A DNA stretch of 15,352 nucleotides from DASSCW01 sp036555005. GTDB lineage: Bacteria; Chloroflexota; Limnocylindria; QHBO01. The stretch covers positions 1-15,352 of the forward strand of contig DATBME010000011.1 in NCBI GenBank assembly GCA_036555005.1. Direction: 5' to 3'. Position numbers and translations under genes: made by a program. Positions 7,152 through 14,127 of this stretch are shown here, one piece after another (positions within the stretch are counted from its first letter, which is position 1; the number at the start of each line of letters is the position of its first letter). Under the pieces are notes generated by a model. It was not told the DNA's origin and did not search any database. It saw nothing but the letters and a program-made list of their open reading frames with translations.

Positions 7152-8506
7152 TCGACGGCGGTGACCTCCATCGGTCCCAGGTCGGCCGCCTCCAGGGCGG
7201 GCCGGATCTGCGAGGCATCGCCGACCGCCAGCATCAGGAGCTGATCGGGCATCAGCAGCTCCTGCGCGGCCGATAGGACGTCGCCGGTCTGCACCCCCTC
7301 CAGGTGCTGGCGATAGGTCTGCCAGTAGTCCTCCGGCAGGTCGTAGACCGCCACCGGCTCGATCGCCATCGCCACGCCGCCGGTCGTCTCGAAGCGGAGC
7401 GGGAAGACGCCGACCAGGTAGTCGCGCACCTCCCGCAGCTCCGACTCCTCGGGCGCCGCCTGGCGGATCCGGTCCAGCTGGCCGACGATCTCCTTCAGGG
7501 CATCCGCGGTGACCTCGGTCTGGACCGCGGCGGCCGCGCTGAACGGACCGGGGGCGCGGCGCGGATCGAAGCCGGCGCGCGCGCCGTAGGTGTAGCCCAG
7601 CTCCTCGCGCAGCCGCAGGTTCAGTCGCGAGCCGAATACGCCGCCAAGCAGCGCGCCCAGCACCATGGCCGGGAAGTAGCGCGGCGAGCGTCGCTCGATG
7701 CCAAGGTGACCCACGCGCAGCTCGCTCTGCACGGAGCCGGGACGGTCGACGATCACCACCCGGCGCGAGCCACCAGCCGCGGGGACGAAGGTCCGATGGC
7801 CGGGACCGCCGCCGGTCCAGTCGCCGAGATGTCGCTCGGCCAGCTCGCGCACCGTCTCGGGCTCCACCGGGCCGGCCGCGATCAGGTGGGCCGTGCCGGG
7901 TCCCCAGTGGGTGGCCTGGAAGCCTCGGACGTCGTCCAGGCTCAGCGCCTCCACGGTCTCCGGCGTGCCGGCCGACAGCCGCCGATACGGCGTCGCGGCA
8001 TCGAAGACGTGGCGCAGGAACATCTCGTCGGCCAGGCGCCCCGGGTCGGCGCGCGCCTGGAGGATGTCGGCCAGGCGCTCGGCCTTGAGCCGGTCGAACT
8101 CGCCCTCGTCCAACCGCGGCTCGCGGACCATCTCGGCCAGCAGCGCGATGCCGGCGTCGGCGTGCTCCGGCAGCGACTGGAAGGCCGCCCGCGCCGAATC
8201 CCAGCTGGACTCGCTGCTGACCTCGATGCCCAGGCGTTCGGTCGCCTCGGCGAATGCGCCCGCGTCCAGGCGCCGCGTGCCGGTCACCAGCAGCTGCGCG
8301 GTGAGCGCGGCCACGCCGCCGAGCGCCTCGTCCTCGGCGGCCGCCCCGGCGTCGACCAGCAGGTGGATGTTGACCACCGCGGCGCTCGCCAGCGGGACGG
8401 TCCAGACGGTCAGGCCGTTGGGCAGCGACGAGCGGTGGAAAGCGGGGAAGTGATAGGGCCGCGGCGCCCCGGCCACGGGCCGCAGCGGGTTGATGGTGGC
8501 CGGCAT
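7148..8506 (-). CDS. M16 peptidase-family subunit without the zinc site
   Basis: This 452-residue protein has the two-lobed M16 (pitrilysin/processing peptidase) fold, beginning with LPNGLTVWTVP and a GGVAALTAQLL helix. Where active members have HxxEH it has Ala67, Ala70 and Gln71, so zinc cannot be bound in the normal way. It keeps the C-lobe Arg/Tyr pair in LREELGYTYG (Arg300, Tyr307), which in heterodimeric M16B enzymes positions substrate in the partner's active site. Its ATG overlaps the stop of the upstream catalytic subunit by one base (TGATG), and a GGAGG site lies 7 bases before it. No signal peptide or membrane segment is visible, so it should be cytoplasmic. It is most likely the non-catalytic half of a peptidase with the gene at 8506-9795. 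Confidence 0.9.
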   Translation of the reverse strand: MPATINPLRPVAGAPRPYHFPAFHRSSLPNGLTVWTVPLASAAVVNIHLLVDAGAAAEDEALGGVAALTAQLLVTGTRRLDAGAFAEATERLGIEVSSESSWDSARAAFQSLPEHADAGIALLAEMVREPRLDEGEFDRLKAERLADILQARADPGRLADEMFLRHVFDAATPYRRLSAGTPETVEALSLDDVRGFQATHWGPGTAHLIAAGPVEPETVRELAERHLGDWTGGGPGHRTFVPAAGGSRRVVIVDRPGSVQSELRVGHLGIERRSPRYFPAMVLGALLGGVFGSRLNLRLREELGYTYGARAGFDPRRAPGPFSAAAAVQTEVTADALKEIVGQLDRIRQAAPEESELREVRDYLVGVFPLRFETTGGVAMAIEPVAVYDLPEDYWQTYRQHLEGVQTGDVLSAAQELLMPDQLLMLAVGDASQIRPALEAADLGPMEVTAVD

Positions 8507-9795
8507 CAGGCGGCCTCCACGGCCGGCGCCTCGGCCGGCAGGAAGGTCAGCACCAGCCGGTTGTCGGCTCGCAGGGTCTCGCCCATCGCGCGCCGCACCC
8601 GCTCAGCGTCGACCGCCAGGTAGCGGCCGACCTCGGAGTTGATGCGCTCCGGCTCGTCGAACAGGCAGGTGTACATGGAGAGCCGATCGGCCCGCTCGGC
8701 GATCCGCTCCAGGCTGGACTCCACCGCGGCGGCGTGCAGGTTGCAGGTCCGCTCCAGCTCGGCTGGGCTCGGGCCTGCGGCGGCCAGCTGGTCGATCTCC
8801 TCCAGGAGTGCGGCCTCCAGCTGATCGGCGCCGACGCCCGGCTTGGCGGTGGCCCACAGCGTGAACATCGATGAGCCGCCGACGATGGGGAAGGGGAAGA
8901 CGCTGACGTCCTGCGCCAGCTTCCGCTCCCGCACCAGCCGGCTGTACAGCCGCGAGGCGCGACCCACGCCCAGGAGGTCGCCCGCCACCGACAGGTCGTC
9001 GAAGGCATCGGTCCCGAACACGGGCATGCGGTAGGCCAGGTACACGCGTGGCAGCGGCACGCGGTCGGCGACCTCCTCGCGCAGCGCCTCGCCGATCAGC
9101 GGCGGAATCGACATGTCCGGTGGCGGAGGCAGGGCAGCGTTGGCGGGGATCGGGCCGAAGTGGCGCTCGATCATGGCCAGCGCCGCGTCGCGATCGAAGT
9201 CGCCGGCCACCGTCAGCACGGCGTTGTTCGGCGCGTAATAAGTGGCGAAGAACTCGCCCACGTCCTCCAGGCTGGCGGCGTTGAGGTCCTCCATGGAGCC
9301 GATGGTCGGATGGTGATAGGTGTGGCCCGCCGGGAAGAGGGCGGCCTGGATCCGCTCGTCCCAGGTGCCATACGGCTGGTTGTCGACTGACCAGCGGCGC
9401 TCGTTCTTGACGACCTCGCGCTGGTTGTCCAGCTTCTCCTGGGTCATGGCCGGCAGCAGGCTGGCCAGCCGGTCCGACTCCAGCCACAGGCCCAGCTCCA
9501 GCTCGTGGCTGGGCAGGGTCTCGAAGTAGTTGGTCCGGTCCAGCCAGGTGGAGGCGTTGAGGGTGCCGCCGGCCTGCTGGACCTGGGCAAAGTGCTCGCC
9601 CTTGGCGACGTGCTCCGAGCCCTGGAACATCATGTGCTCGAAGAGGTGGGCGAAGCCGGTGCGCCCCGGCTTCTCATGCTTGCTGCCGACGTCGTACCAC
9701 AGGTTGACGGCGACGATCGGCGCGCTGTCATCGTGGGAGAGGACGACGCGCAGGCCATTGTCGAGCCGATGCCGCTCGATCGGGATGTCGGGCAA
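8506..9795 (-). CDS. M16 zinc peptidase, catalytic subunit
   Basis: This 429-residue M16B metallopeptidase carries the inverted zinc motif HLFEH (His50, Glu53, His54) within GFAHLFEHMMFQGS. The third zinc ligand is probably Glu132 in VVKNERR, which sits at the family's usual spacing of 76-78 residues. In the C-lobe, at the place where the partner has the Arg/Tyr pair, it reads RERKLAQD with Asp296 in the Tyr position. The two subunits therefore complement each other. The start is TTG at 9795, set by a GGAGG site 6 bases upstream and by the immediately following family N-terminus (RHRLDNGLRVVLS). No signal peptide is seen. It is the first gene of a two-gene operon with the subunit at 7148-8506. 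The substrate is unknown; such enzymes usually degrade peptides or small unfolded proteins. Confidence 0.94.
   Translation of the reverse strand: MPDIPIERHRLDNGLRVVLSHDDSAPIVAVNLWYDVGSKHEKPGRTGFAHLFEHMMFQGSEHVAKGEHFAQVQQAGGTLNASTWLDRTNYFETLPSHELELGLWLESDRLASLLPAMTQEKLDNQREVVKNERRWSVDNQPYGTWDERIQAALFPAGHTYHHPTIGSMEDLNAASLEDVGEFFATYYAPNNAVLTVAGDFDRDAALAMIERHFGPIPANAALPPPPDMSIPPLIGEALREEVADRVPLPRVYLAYRMPVFGTDAFDDLSVAGDLLGVGRASRLYSRLVRERKLAQDVSVFPFPIVGGSSMFTLWATAKPGVGADQLEAALLEEIDQLAAAGPSPAELERTCNLHAAAVESSLERIAERADRLSMYTCLFDEPERINSEVGRYLAVDAERVRRAMGETLRADNRLVLTFLPAEAPAVEAA
8514..8518 (-). promoter_or_regulatory. Ribosome binding site of the non-catalytic M16 gene
   Basis: GGAGG on the minus strand, 7 bases before the ATG at 8506 and inside the end of the upstream M16 gene. 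It fixes the start and shows that the second cistron has its own strong initiation site. Confidence 0.65.
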
Positions 9796-9801
9796 GGAAG
9801 G

Positions 9802-9806
9802 CCTCC
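9802..9806 (-). promoter_or_regulatory. Ribosome binding site selecting the TTG start
   Basis: GGAGG on the minus strand, 6 bases before TTG at 9795. It justifies the rare TTG start of the catalytic M16 subunit. Confidence 0.7.
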
Positions 9807-9834
9807 GCTCGGGTGGGTTGAAGGGCCGGGCGGA

Positions 9835-9840
9835 AGGCTA
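9835..9840 (-). promoter_or_regulatory. Candidate -10 element of the M16 operon
   Basis: TAGCCT on the minus strand fits TAnnnT and would start a transcript with a leader of about 30 bases carrying the GGAGG site. It lies in the roughly 106-bp gap between the divergent M16 and GT4 genes. No matching -35 box is evident, and no comparable box was found for the GT4 gene on the other strand. Confidence 0.4.
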
Positions 9841-9901
9841 CCACGACCCTCGATCCGGCCCGTCTTCAGCATTGGCATGCCGCGTGCGATGGGTCTGCGC
9901 C

Positions 9902-11086
9902 ATGCATTCATCACGCGGAGCGGCGCTGCGCATCGCCCAGGTGGCGCCCCTTGCCGAGAGCGTTCCACCCCAGATGTATGGCGGCACCGAACGCATCGTC
10001 TCGTACCTGACCGAGGAGCTGGTGCGCCAGGGCCACCAGGTGACCCTGTACGCCAGCGGCGACTCGGTGACGGCGGCCGAGCTGGTCGAGCTGACGCCCC
10101 GCGCCCTGCGGCTGGACCCCGACGTCATCGATCCCCTGGCCCATGCGGTCCGGCTCATCGAGCGGGTGATGGCCGATGCGGATCGCTACGACGTCATCCA
10201 CTTCCACATGGACCACCTCCAGCTGGGCGCCATGCGCCGGTTGGCGACGCCGTCAGTGGCCACCATGCACGGTCGCATGGACCTGCCCGACCTGGCAGCC
10301 CTGTACGGCGAGTTCGAGGACGTCGCACTGGTGTCCATCTCCGACGCGCAGCGCTCGCCGCTGCCGGACCTCAACTGGCAGGCGACGATCTACCACGGGC
10401 TGCCGATGGACGAGATCACCCAATCCACCGACCCGGGCAGCTACCTGGCCTTCCTGGGCCGCACCTCGCCGGAGAAGGGGCTGGACCACGCGATCGAGAT
10501 CGCGCGGCGCGCCGGCCTGCCGTTGAAGATCGCGGCCAAGGTCGACCCGGTGGACGAGGAGTACTTCGAGAACGAGATCCGGCCGCTGCTGCAGGGCGAG
10601 ATCGAGTTCGTGGGCGAGATCGCCGAGGACGACAAGGACGAGTTCCTGGGGCACGCGTCGGCCCTGCTCTTCCCCATCGACTGGCCCGAGCCCTTCGGGC
10701 TGGTGATGATCGAGGCGGCCGCGCGCGGCACTCCGGTGCTGGCCTACCCGCCGGGGTCGGTGCGGGAGGTGATCGAGGAGGGCGTCACCGGGATGGTGGT
10801 CGAGGACGTGGACCAGGCCGTGGCGGCGCTGCCCCGGCTCCTGCAGCTGCCACGGTCGGAGGTGAGGCGCGCGGTCGAACAGCGCTTCTCGCTGCCGCGC
10901 ATGGCGCGGGACTACGTCGACCTCTACCGGCGCCTGATAAGCGAGGCGCGACGCGCCGCCCCAGCCACGCAGGCCACCCACACCGAGCAGCGTATCGACG
11001 CGACCGCGCCGGCGCCCATGGCAGACTTGGCGACCATGAACGGCAACGGCGACAGGTCCCGGGACGAGGCGCCGGCGAACGGCTGA
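9902..11086 (+). CDS. GT4-family glycosyltransferase
   Basis: This is a 394-residue retaining GT-B glycosyltransferase. The N-lobe begins RIAQVAPLAESVPPQMYGGTE, with the glycine-rich donor/acceptor loop. The C-lobe has FLGRTSPEKGLDHAI and the EX7E motif in EPFGLVMIEA (Glu263 and Glu271), typical of family 4 enzymes that use nucleotide-sugar donors. The last 40 or so residues are a low-complexity Ala/Thr/Pro tail. ATG at 9902 is the only good start; an in-frame GTG 18 bases upstream would add six residues, and no Shine-Dalgarno site is present. The debranching enzyme gene begins one base after its stop, so both should be made together. This suggests work on an alpha-glucan or a small glucoside, but donor and acceptor cannot be read from the sequence. 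Confidence 0.92.
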   Translation: MHSSRGAALRIAQVAPLAESVPPQMYGGTERIVSYLTEELVRQGHQVTLYASGDSVTAAELVELTPRALRLDPDVIDPLAHAVRLIERVMADADRYDVIHFHMDHLQLGAMRRLATPSVATMHGRMDLPDLAALYGEFEDVALVSISDAQRSPLPDLNWQATIYHGLPMDEITQSTDPGSYLAFLGRTSPEKGLDHAIEIARRAGLPLKIAAKVDPVDEEYFENEIRPLLQGEIEFVGEIAEDDKDEFLGHASALLFPIDWPEPFGLVMIEAAARGTPVLAYPPGSVREVIEEGVTGMVVEDVDQAVAALPRLLQLPRSEVRRAVEQRFSLPRMARDYVDLYRRLISEARRAAPATQATHTEQRIDATAPAPMADLATMNGNGDRSRDEAPANG

Positions 11087-11087
11087 C

Positions 11088-13331
11088 ATGGTTCCCCCCG
11101 AGCAGGTGCGACGGGCCGCACCGGGCGAGGGCGGCACCGGCGACGCGGGCGCGCTGGGCGGGTTGCCGCCGATCTCGGAGCTCGACGCCCAGCGCTACGA
11201 CGTCCAGGCCGGCGCCGAGCTGGCGGACACCTACGACCAGGTGCTCAAGCACGGCGAGTCGTTCGCCGTGTTCGACCGCCATGGCGACATCCTGCCGGAG
11301 GGGATGGGGGAGGAGGGCCTCTATCACCGCGGTACGCGGCACCTCTCCGGCCTGGTGCTGCGGTTGGCCGGCCATCGGCCGCTGCTCCTGGGATCCACCG
11401 CCAAGCGCGACAACTCGCGCCTGTCGTTCGACCTGACCAACACCGATGTCGGCCGCGGCCCACAGCGCCTGCCCCACAGCAGCGTTCATCTGTCGCGCAC
11501 CAAGGTGCTGTGGGAGGGGGTCTGCCACGAGCGGCTGGTGGCGCGCAGCTTCGCCCGCGAGCCGGTGCGGCTCGTCCTGACGCTTCGCTTCCGCGCCGAC
11601 TTCGCCGATCTGTTCGAGGTGCGCGGCATGCACCGCGCCCAGCGCGGCCGCAATCTGCCGGCCCTGATCGGCGAGCGGTCAGTGGTGCTCCGCTACGCGG
11701 GCCGGGATGGCGTGATTCGCCGGACCCGGATCACCTTCTCGGTGCCGCCGACCCGCATCGAGCGCGGCGAGGCCGACTTCGAGCTGGATCTGCCGGACGA
11801 GCGCGCCCTCATCATCGACCTGGCCATCGCCTGCGAGACGGGCCGCGGGCGGCGCGCATCGGCTCCGGACTTCGACACCGCCTCGGATCGGGCGCGGCGC
11901 AGGCTGACCCGCCTGGTGCGCAGCTCGGCAAAGCTGTCGAGCTCGAACGCGCTCTTCAACGACTGGCTTGAGCGGAGCGCATCGGACCTGGCCATGCTCA
12001 GCTCGCGAACGGCGCAGGGGCCGTATCCCTATGCCGGCGTCCCATGGTTCAGCACCGTCTTCGGCCGCGACGGCCTGATCACCGCCCTGCAGACGCTGTG
12101 GGTGGCCCCCCAGATCGCGCGCGGCGTGCTGGGCTACCTGGCGGTGCACCAGGCGGATCACGTCGACCCGGTGTTCGACGCCCAGCCGGGCAAGATCCTG
12201 CACGAGGTGCGGCTGGGGGAGATGGCGGCCACCGGCGAGGTGCCGTTCGCGCACTACTACGGCAGCCACGACGCCACCCCGCTGTTCGCGATGCTGGCCG
12301 CGGAGCACTGGCGCCAGACCAACGACCTCGCCACCGCCCGGCGGCTATGGCCGCACGTCGAGCGAGCGCTGGCCTGGATGGACCGGTACGGCGACCCCGA
12401 TGGCGACGGCTTCCTGGAGTACGCGCGCAGCAATGAGCACGGGCTCATGCAGCAGGGCTGGAAGGACTCGCATGACTCGATCTTCCACGCCGACGGCCGC
12501 ATGGCGGTGGGACCGATCGCCACCTGCGAGCTGCAGGCATATGCCTACGCCGCCCGCATCGGCGCATCCGAGCTGGCGGATCGGCTGGGCCACCGGACCG
12601 CGGCCCGCGAGCAGGCCAAGCGGGCGGCCCATCTGCGGCAGGCCTTCGACGCCGCGTTCTGGGACGAGGAGCTGGGCACCTACGCATTGGCGCTCGATGG
12701 CGAGAAGCAGCGCTGCCGGGTCAGGGCCTCGAACGCCGGCCATGCGCTGTGGTCGGGGATCGCGCTGCCGGAGCGCGCCGGTCGCGTGGCCGAGACGCTG
12801 CTCTCCGACGCCTCGTTCTCCGGCTGGGGGATCCGCACCGTGGCAGCCGGCGAGGCGCGCTACAACCCGATCTCGTACCACAACGGCTCGATCTGGCCCC
12901 ATGACAACGCCATCGCGGCGATGGGGCTGGCGCGCTATGGCTTCCACGACGAGGCCGCACGCCTGCTGGCCGGCCTCTTCGACGCCAGTCGCACCTTCGA
13001 CCTGGCGCGCCTGCCGGAGCTGTTCTGCGGCTTCACCCGCCGCCCGGGCGAGGATGCGACCCGCTACCCGGTGGCCTGCTCGCCGCAGGCCTGGGCCGCG
13101 GGATCGGTCTTCATGCTGCTGCAGGCGGTGTTGGGCCTGGAGGTGGATGCACCGGCGCGCGAGATCCGCTTCCGGCATTCACAGCTGCCCGAGTTCCTGG
13201 ATGGCCTGTCGGTGACCGGCCTGCGCGTGGGTGACGCCGCAGTCGACCTGGCGATCGGCCGCCAGCGGCTGGGCGTGGACGTGCGGGTCGTCCGCCGTCG
13301 GGGCGAGGTCGAGGTGATCGACCTCAAGTAG
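11088..13331 (+). CDS. Amylo-alpha-1,6-glucosidase / glycogen debranching-type enzyme
   Basis: This 747-residue protein resembles bacterial proteins annotated as amylo-alpha-1,6-glucosidase. After a disordered stretch of about 30 residues comes a beta-rich N-terminal domain of the debranching-enzyme type (about 50-250), with FAVFDRHGDILP and YHRGTRHLSGL. A long linker helix leads into an (alpha/alpha)6 toroid (about 310-720). The toroid shows PWFSTVFGRDGLITALQTLW (FGRD at 325-328), GWKDSHDS (457-463) and NGSIWPHDNAIA (599-610); the acidic residues of these motifs are the expected catalytic candidates. No signal peptide is seen, so it should act in the cytoplasm on glycogen-like glucan or another alpha-glucoside. 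It starts one base after the GT4 stop without a good Shine-Dalgarno site, so translation probably depends on that gene. Its real substrate specificity is open, as many relatives are uncharacterised. Confidence 0.92.
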   Translation: MVPPEQVRRAAPGEGGTGDAGALGGLPPISELDAQRYDVQAGAELADTYDQVLKHGESFAVFDRHGDILPEGMGEEGLYHRGTRHLSGLVLRLAGHRPLLLGSTAKRDNSRLSFDLTNTDVGRGPQRLPHSSVHLSRTKVLWEGVCHERLVARSFAREPVRLVLTLRFRADFADLFEVRGMHRAQRGRNLPALIGERSVVLRYAGRDGVIRRTRITFSVPPTRIERGEADFELDLPDERALIIDLAIACETGRGRRASAPDFDTASDRARRRLTRLVRSSAKLSSSNALFNDWLERSASDLAMLSSRTAQGPYPYAGVPWFSTVFGRDGLITALQTLWVAPQIARGVLGYLAVHQADHVDPVFDAQPGKILHEVRLGEMAATGEVPFAHYYGSHDATPLFAMLAAEHWRQTNDLATARRLWPHVERALAWMDRYGDPDGDGFLEYARSNEHGLMQQGWKDSHDSIFHADGRMAVGPIATCELQAYAYAARIGASELADRLGHRTAAREQAKRAAHLRQAFDAAFWDEELGTYALALDGEKQRCRVRASNAGHALWSGIALPERAGRVAETLLSDASFSGWGIRTVAAGEARYNPISYHNGSIWPHDNAIAAMGLARYGFHDEAARLLAGLFDASRTFDLARLPELFCGFTRRPGEDATRYPVACSPQAWAAGSVFMLLQAVLGLEVDAPAREIRFRHSQLPEFLDGLSVTGLRVGDAAVDLAIGRQRLGVDVRVVRRRGEVEVIDLK

Positions 13332-13335
13332 GTCG

Positions 13336-13341
13336 TAGCAT
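13336..13341 (+). promoter_or_regulatory. Candidate -10 element of the PCD-VOC gene, leaderless type
   Basis: TAGCAT fits TAnnnT and ends exactly 6 bases before the ATG at 13348, the same spacing as TATCCT before the J-domain gene. No Shine-Dalgarno site precedes the ATG, so a leaderless transcript is likely. It lies in the 16-bp gap after the debranching enzyme gene. Confidence 0.5.
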
Positions 13342-13347
13342 TTCCCC

Positions 13348-14019
13348 ATGAGCAAGAAGCGAACGACGGCTCGGGCATTCCACGACGCCGCCGGCGTCGA
13401 GGACTGGCGGGTCCTGTTCTCAGGTGCCCACGCCTACTTCCGCGTCGGATCGTTCGCCGAAGCAGCGCGGTTTGTGGCCGCCATCGCCGAAGTTGCGAAG
13501 GTGGTGGGCCACTTCCCCGACGTCGACGTGCGACCCGAGGGCGTCACCGTCCGGACGGCCTCCGGGGAGTACGGAGCGCTGAGCCGGCGTGATGTCGAGC
13601 TGGCCCGCCAGATTTCGGCAGAAGCTCGGAAGCTGAGGATCGAGCCGGACCCCTCCCAGGTCCAGGTCGTGAGCATTGCGGTCGCCCAGGATGCCGGCAG
13701 CGACGTCGGTCCGTTCTGGGCCGCAGCCCTTGGGTACCGCAGCCTTGGACCGAAGGAAGACGTCGTCGATCGGCACCGACGGAACCCGCACGTGTCGTTC
13801 CAGAGCCTCCGCCCTGCCAAGCCGGGGCGCGGCCGGACCCACATCGACGTCAGCGTGCCGGCCGATCAGGCCGAGGCACGAGTCGCGGCAGCACTCGAAG
13901 CTGGCGGACGCCTGGCGGACGATTCGCATGTGCCCGATTGGTGGACACTCGCGTCGCCCGAGAACCACGGTGTCGACATCGCGGCCTGGCCGGACGTCGA
14001 GGACGACGAGGAGGGCTGA
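13348..14019 (+). CDS. Pterin-4a-carbinolamine dehydratase-like domain fused to a VOC/glyoxalase-like domain
   Basis: The 223-residue product has two domains. Residues about 17-95 follow the pterin carbinolamine dehydratase (PCD/DCoH) pattern: W20, FAEAARFVAAIAEVAKVVGHFPDVDV, then GALSRRDVELARQIS. The family's catalytic HHP is here HFP (55-57), and the later His of the TH motif is replaced around TASGEYG, so two of the three active-site His residues appear lost. Residues about 105-215 look like half of a vicinal-oxygen-chelate (glyoxalase-like) fold, with SIAVAQDAG, FWAAALGYR, THIDVSVP and LASPENHGVDI; His165 is the clearest ligand candidate. Similar PCD plus glyoxalase-like fusions occur in GC-rich Gram-positive relatives. 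The reaction is unknown and dehydratase activity is doubtful. The ATG is supported by the leaderless-type box 6 bases upstream. Its stop lies one base from the 3' end of the convergent tRNA gene. Confidence 0.85.
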   Translation: MSKKRTTARAFHDAAGVEDWRVLFSGAHAYFRVGSFAEAARFVAAIAEVAKVVGHFPDVDVRPEGVTVRTASGEYGALSRRDVELARQISAEARKLRIEPDPSQVQVVSIAVAQDAGSDVGPFWAAALGYRSLGPKEDVVDRHRRNPHVSFQSLRPAKPGRGRTHIDVSVPADQAEARVAAALEAGGRLADDSHVPDWWTLASPENHGVDIAAWPDVEDDEEG

Positions 14020-14020
14020 G

Positions 14021-14095
14021 TGGTGAGCGGCCAGGGATTCGAACCCTGAACCTAGTGATTAAGAGTCACTTGCTCTGCCGTTGAGCTAGCCGCCC
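14021..14095 (-). tRNA. tRNA-Lys (anticodon CTT), CCA encoded
   Basis: The 75-base minus-strand sequence folds into a full cloverleaf. The acceptor stem is GGGCGGC with GCCGCTC (one G-U pair). The D arm is GCTC with GAGC around the AACGGCA loop. The anticodon stem is AGTGA with TCACT and the loop CTCTTAA reads anticodon CTT for the Lys codon AAG. After a five-base variable loop AGGTT, the T stem CAGGG with CCCTG holds the TTCGAAT loop. The discriminator base is A and CCA is encoded. The gene lies on the same strand as and 32 bases downstream of the GH3 gene, with only one base between its CCA end and the stop of the convergent PCD-VOC gene. No separate promoter could be picked out. Confidence 0.97.
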
Positions 14096-14127
14096 AACGG
14101 CATGATGCCCGACTCGCCCGGGGAGGG

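Noticed and set aside
7304..8623. Plus-strand 439-codon open frame opposite the M16 genes
   Set aside because: It crosses the junction of two good M16 genes that have ribosome binding sites, and its sequence is the Arg/Gly/His-rich shadow type.
9530..9901. N-terminal extension of the GT4 gene by 124 residues
   Set aside because: The added residues are antisense to the catalytic M16 gene and precede a normal GT-B N-terminus at RIAQVAP; the ATG at 9902 is the sensible start.
9505..11436. Plus-strand 643-codon open frame spanning the M16, GT4 and debranching genes
   Set aside because: It spans three convincing genes, and the GT4 motifs are in a different frame of the same strand; it is a by-product of high GC.
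14021..14095. tRNA-Lys as an integration (att) site
   Set aside because: No duplicated tRNA end, integrase gene or change in base composition was seen within the window.
14099..14109. Small inverted repeat GGCATGATGCC next to the tRNA
   Set aside because: With a single central base it cannot form a stable hairpin, there is no T run, and an 11-base match of this kind can occur by chance.
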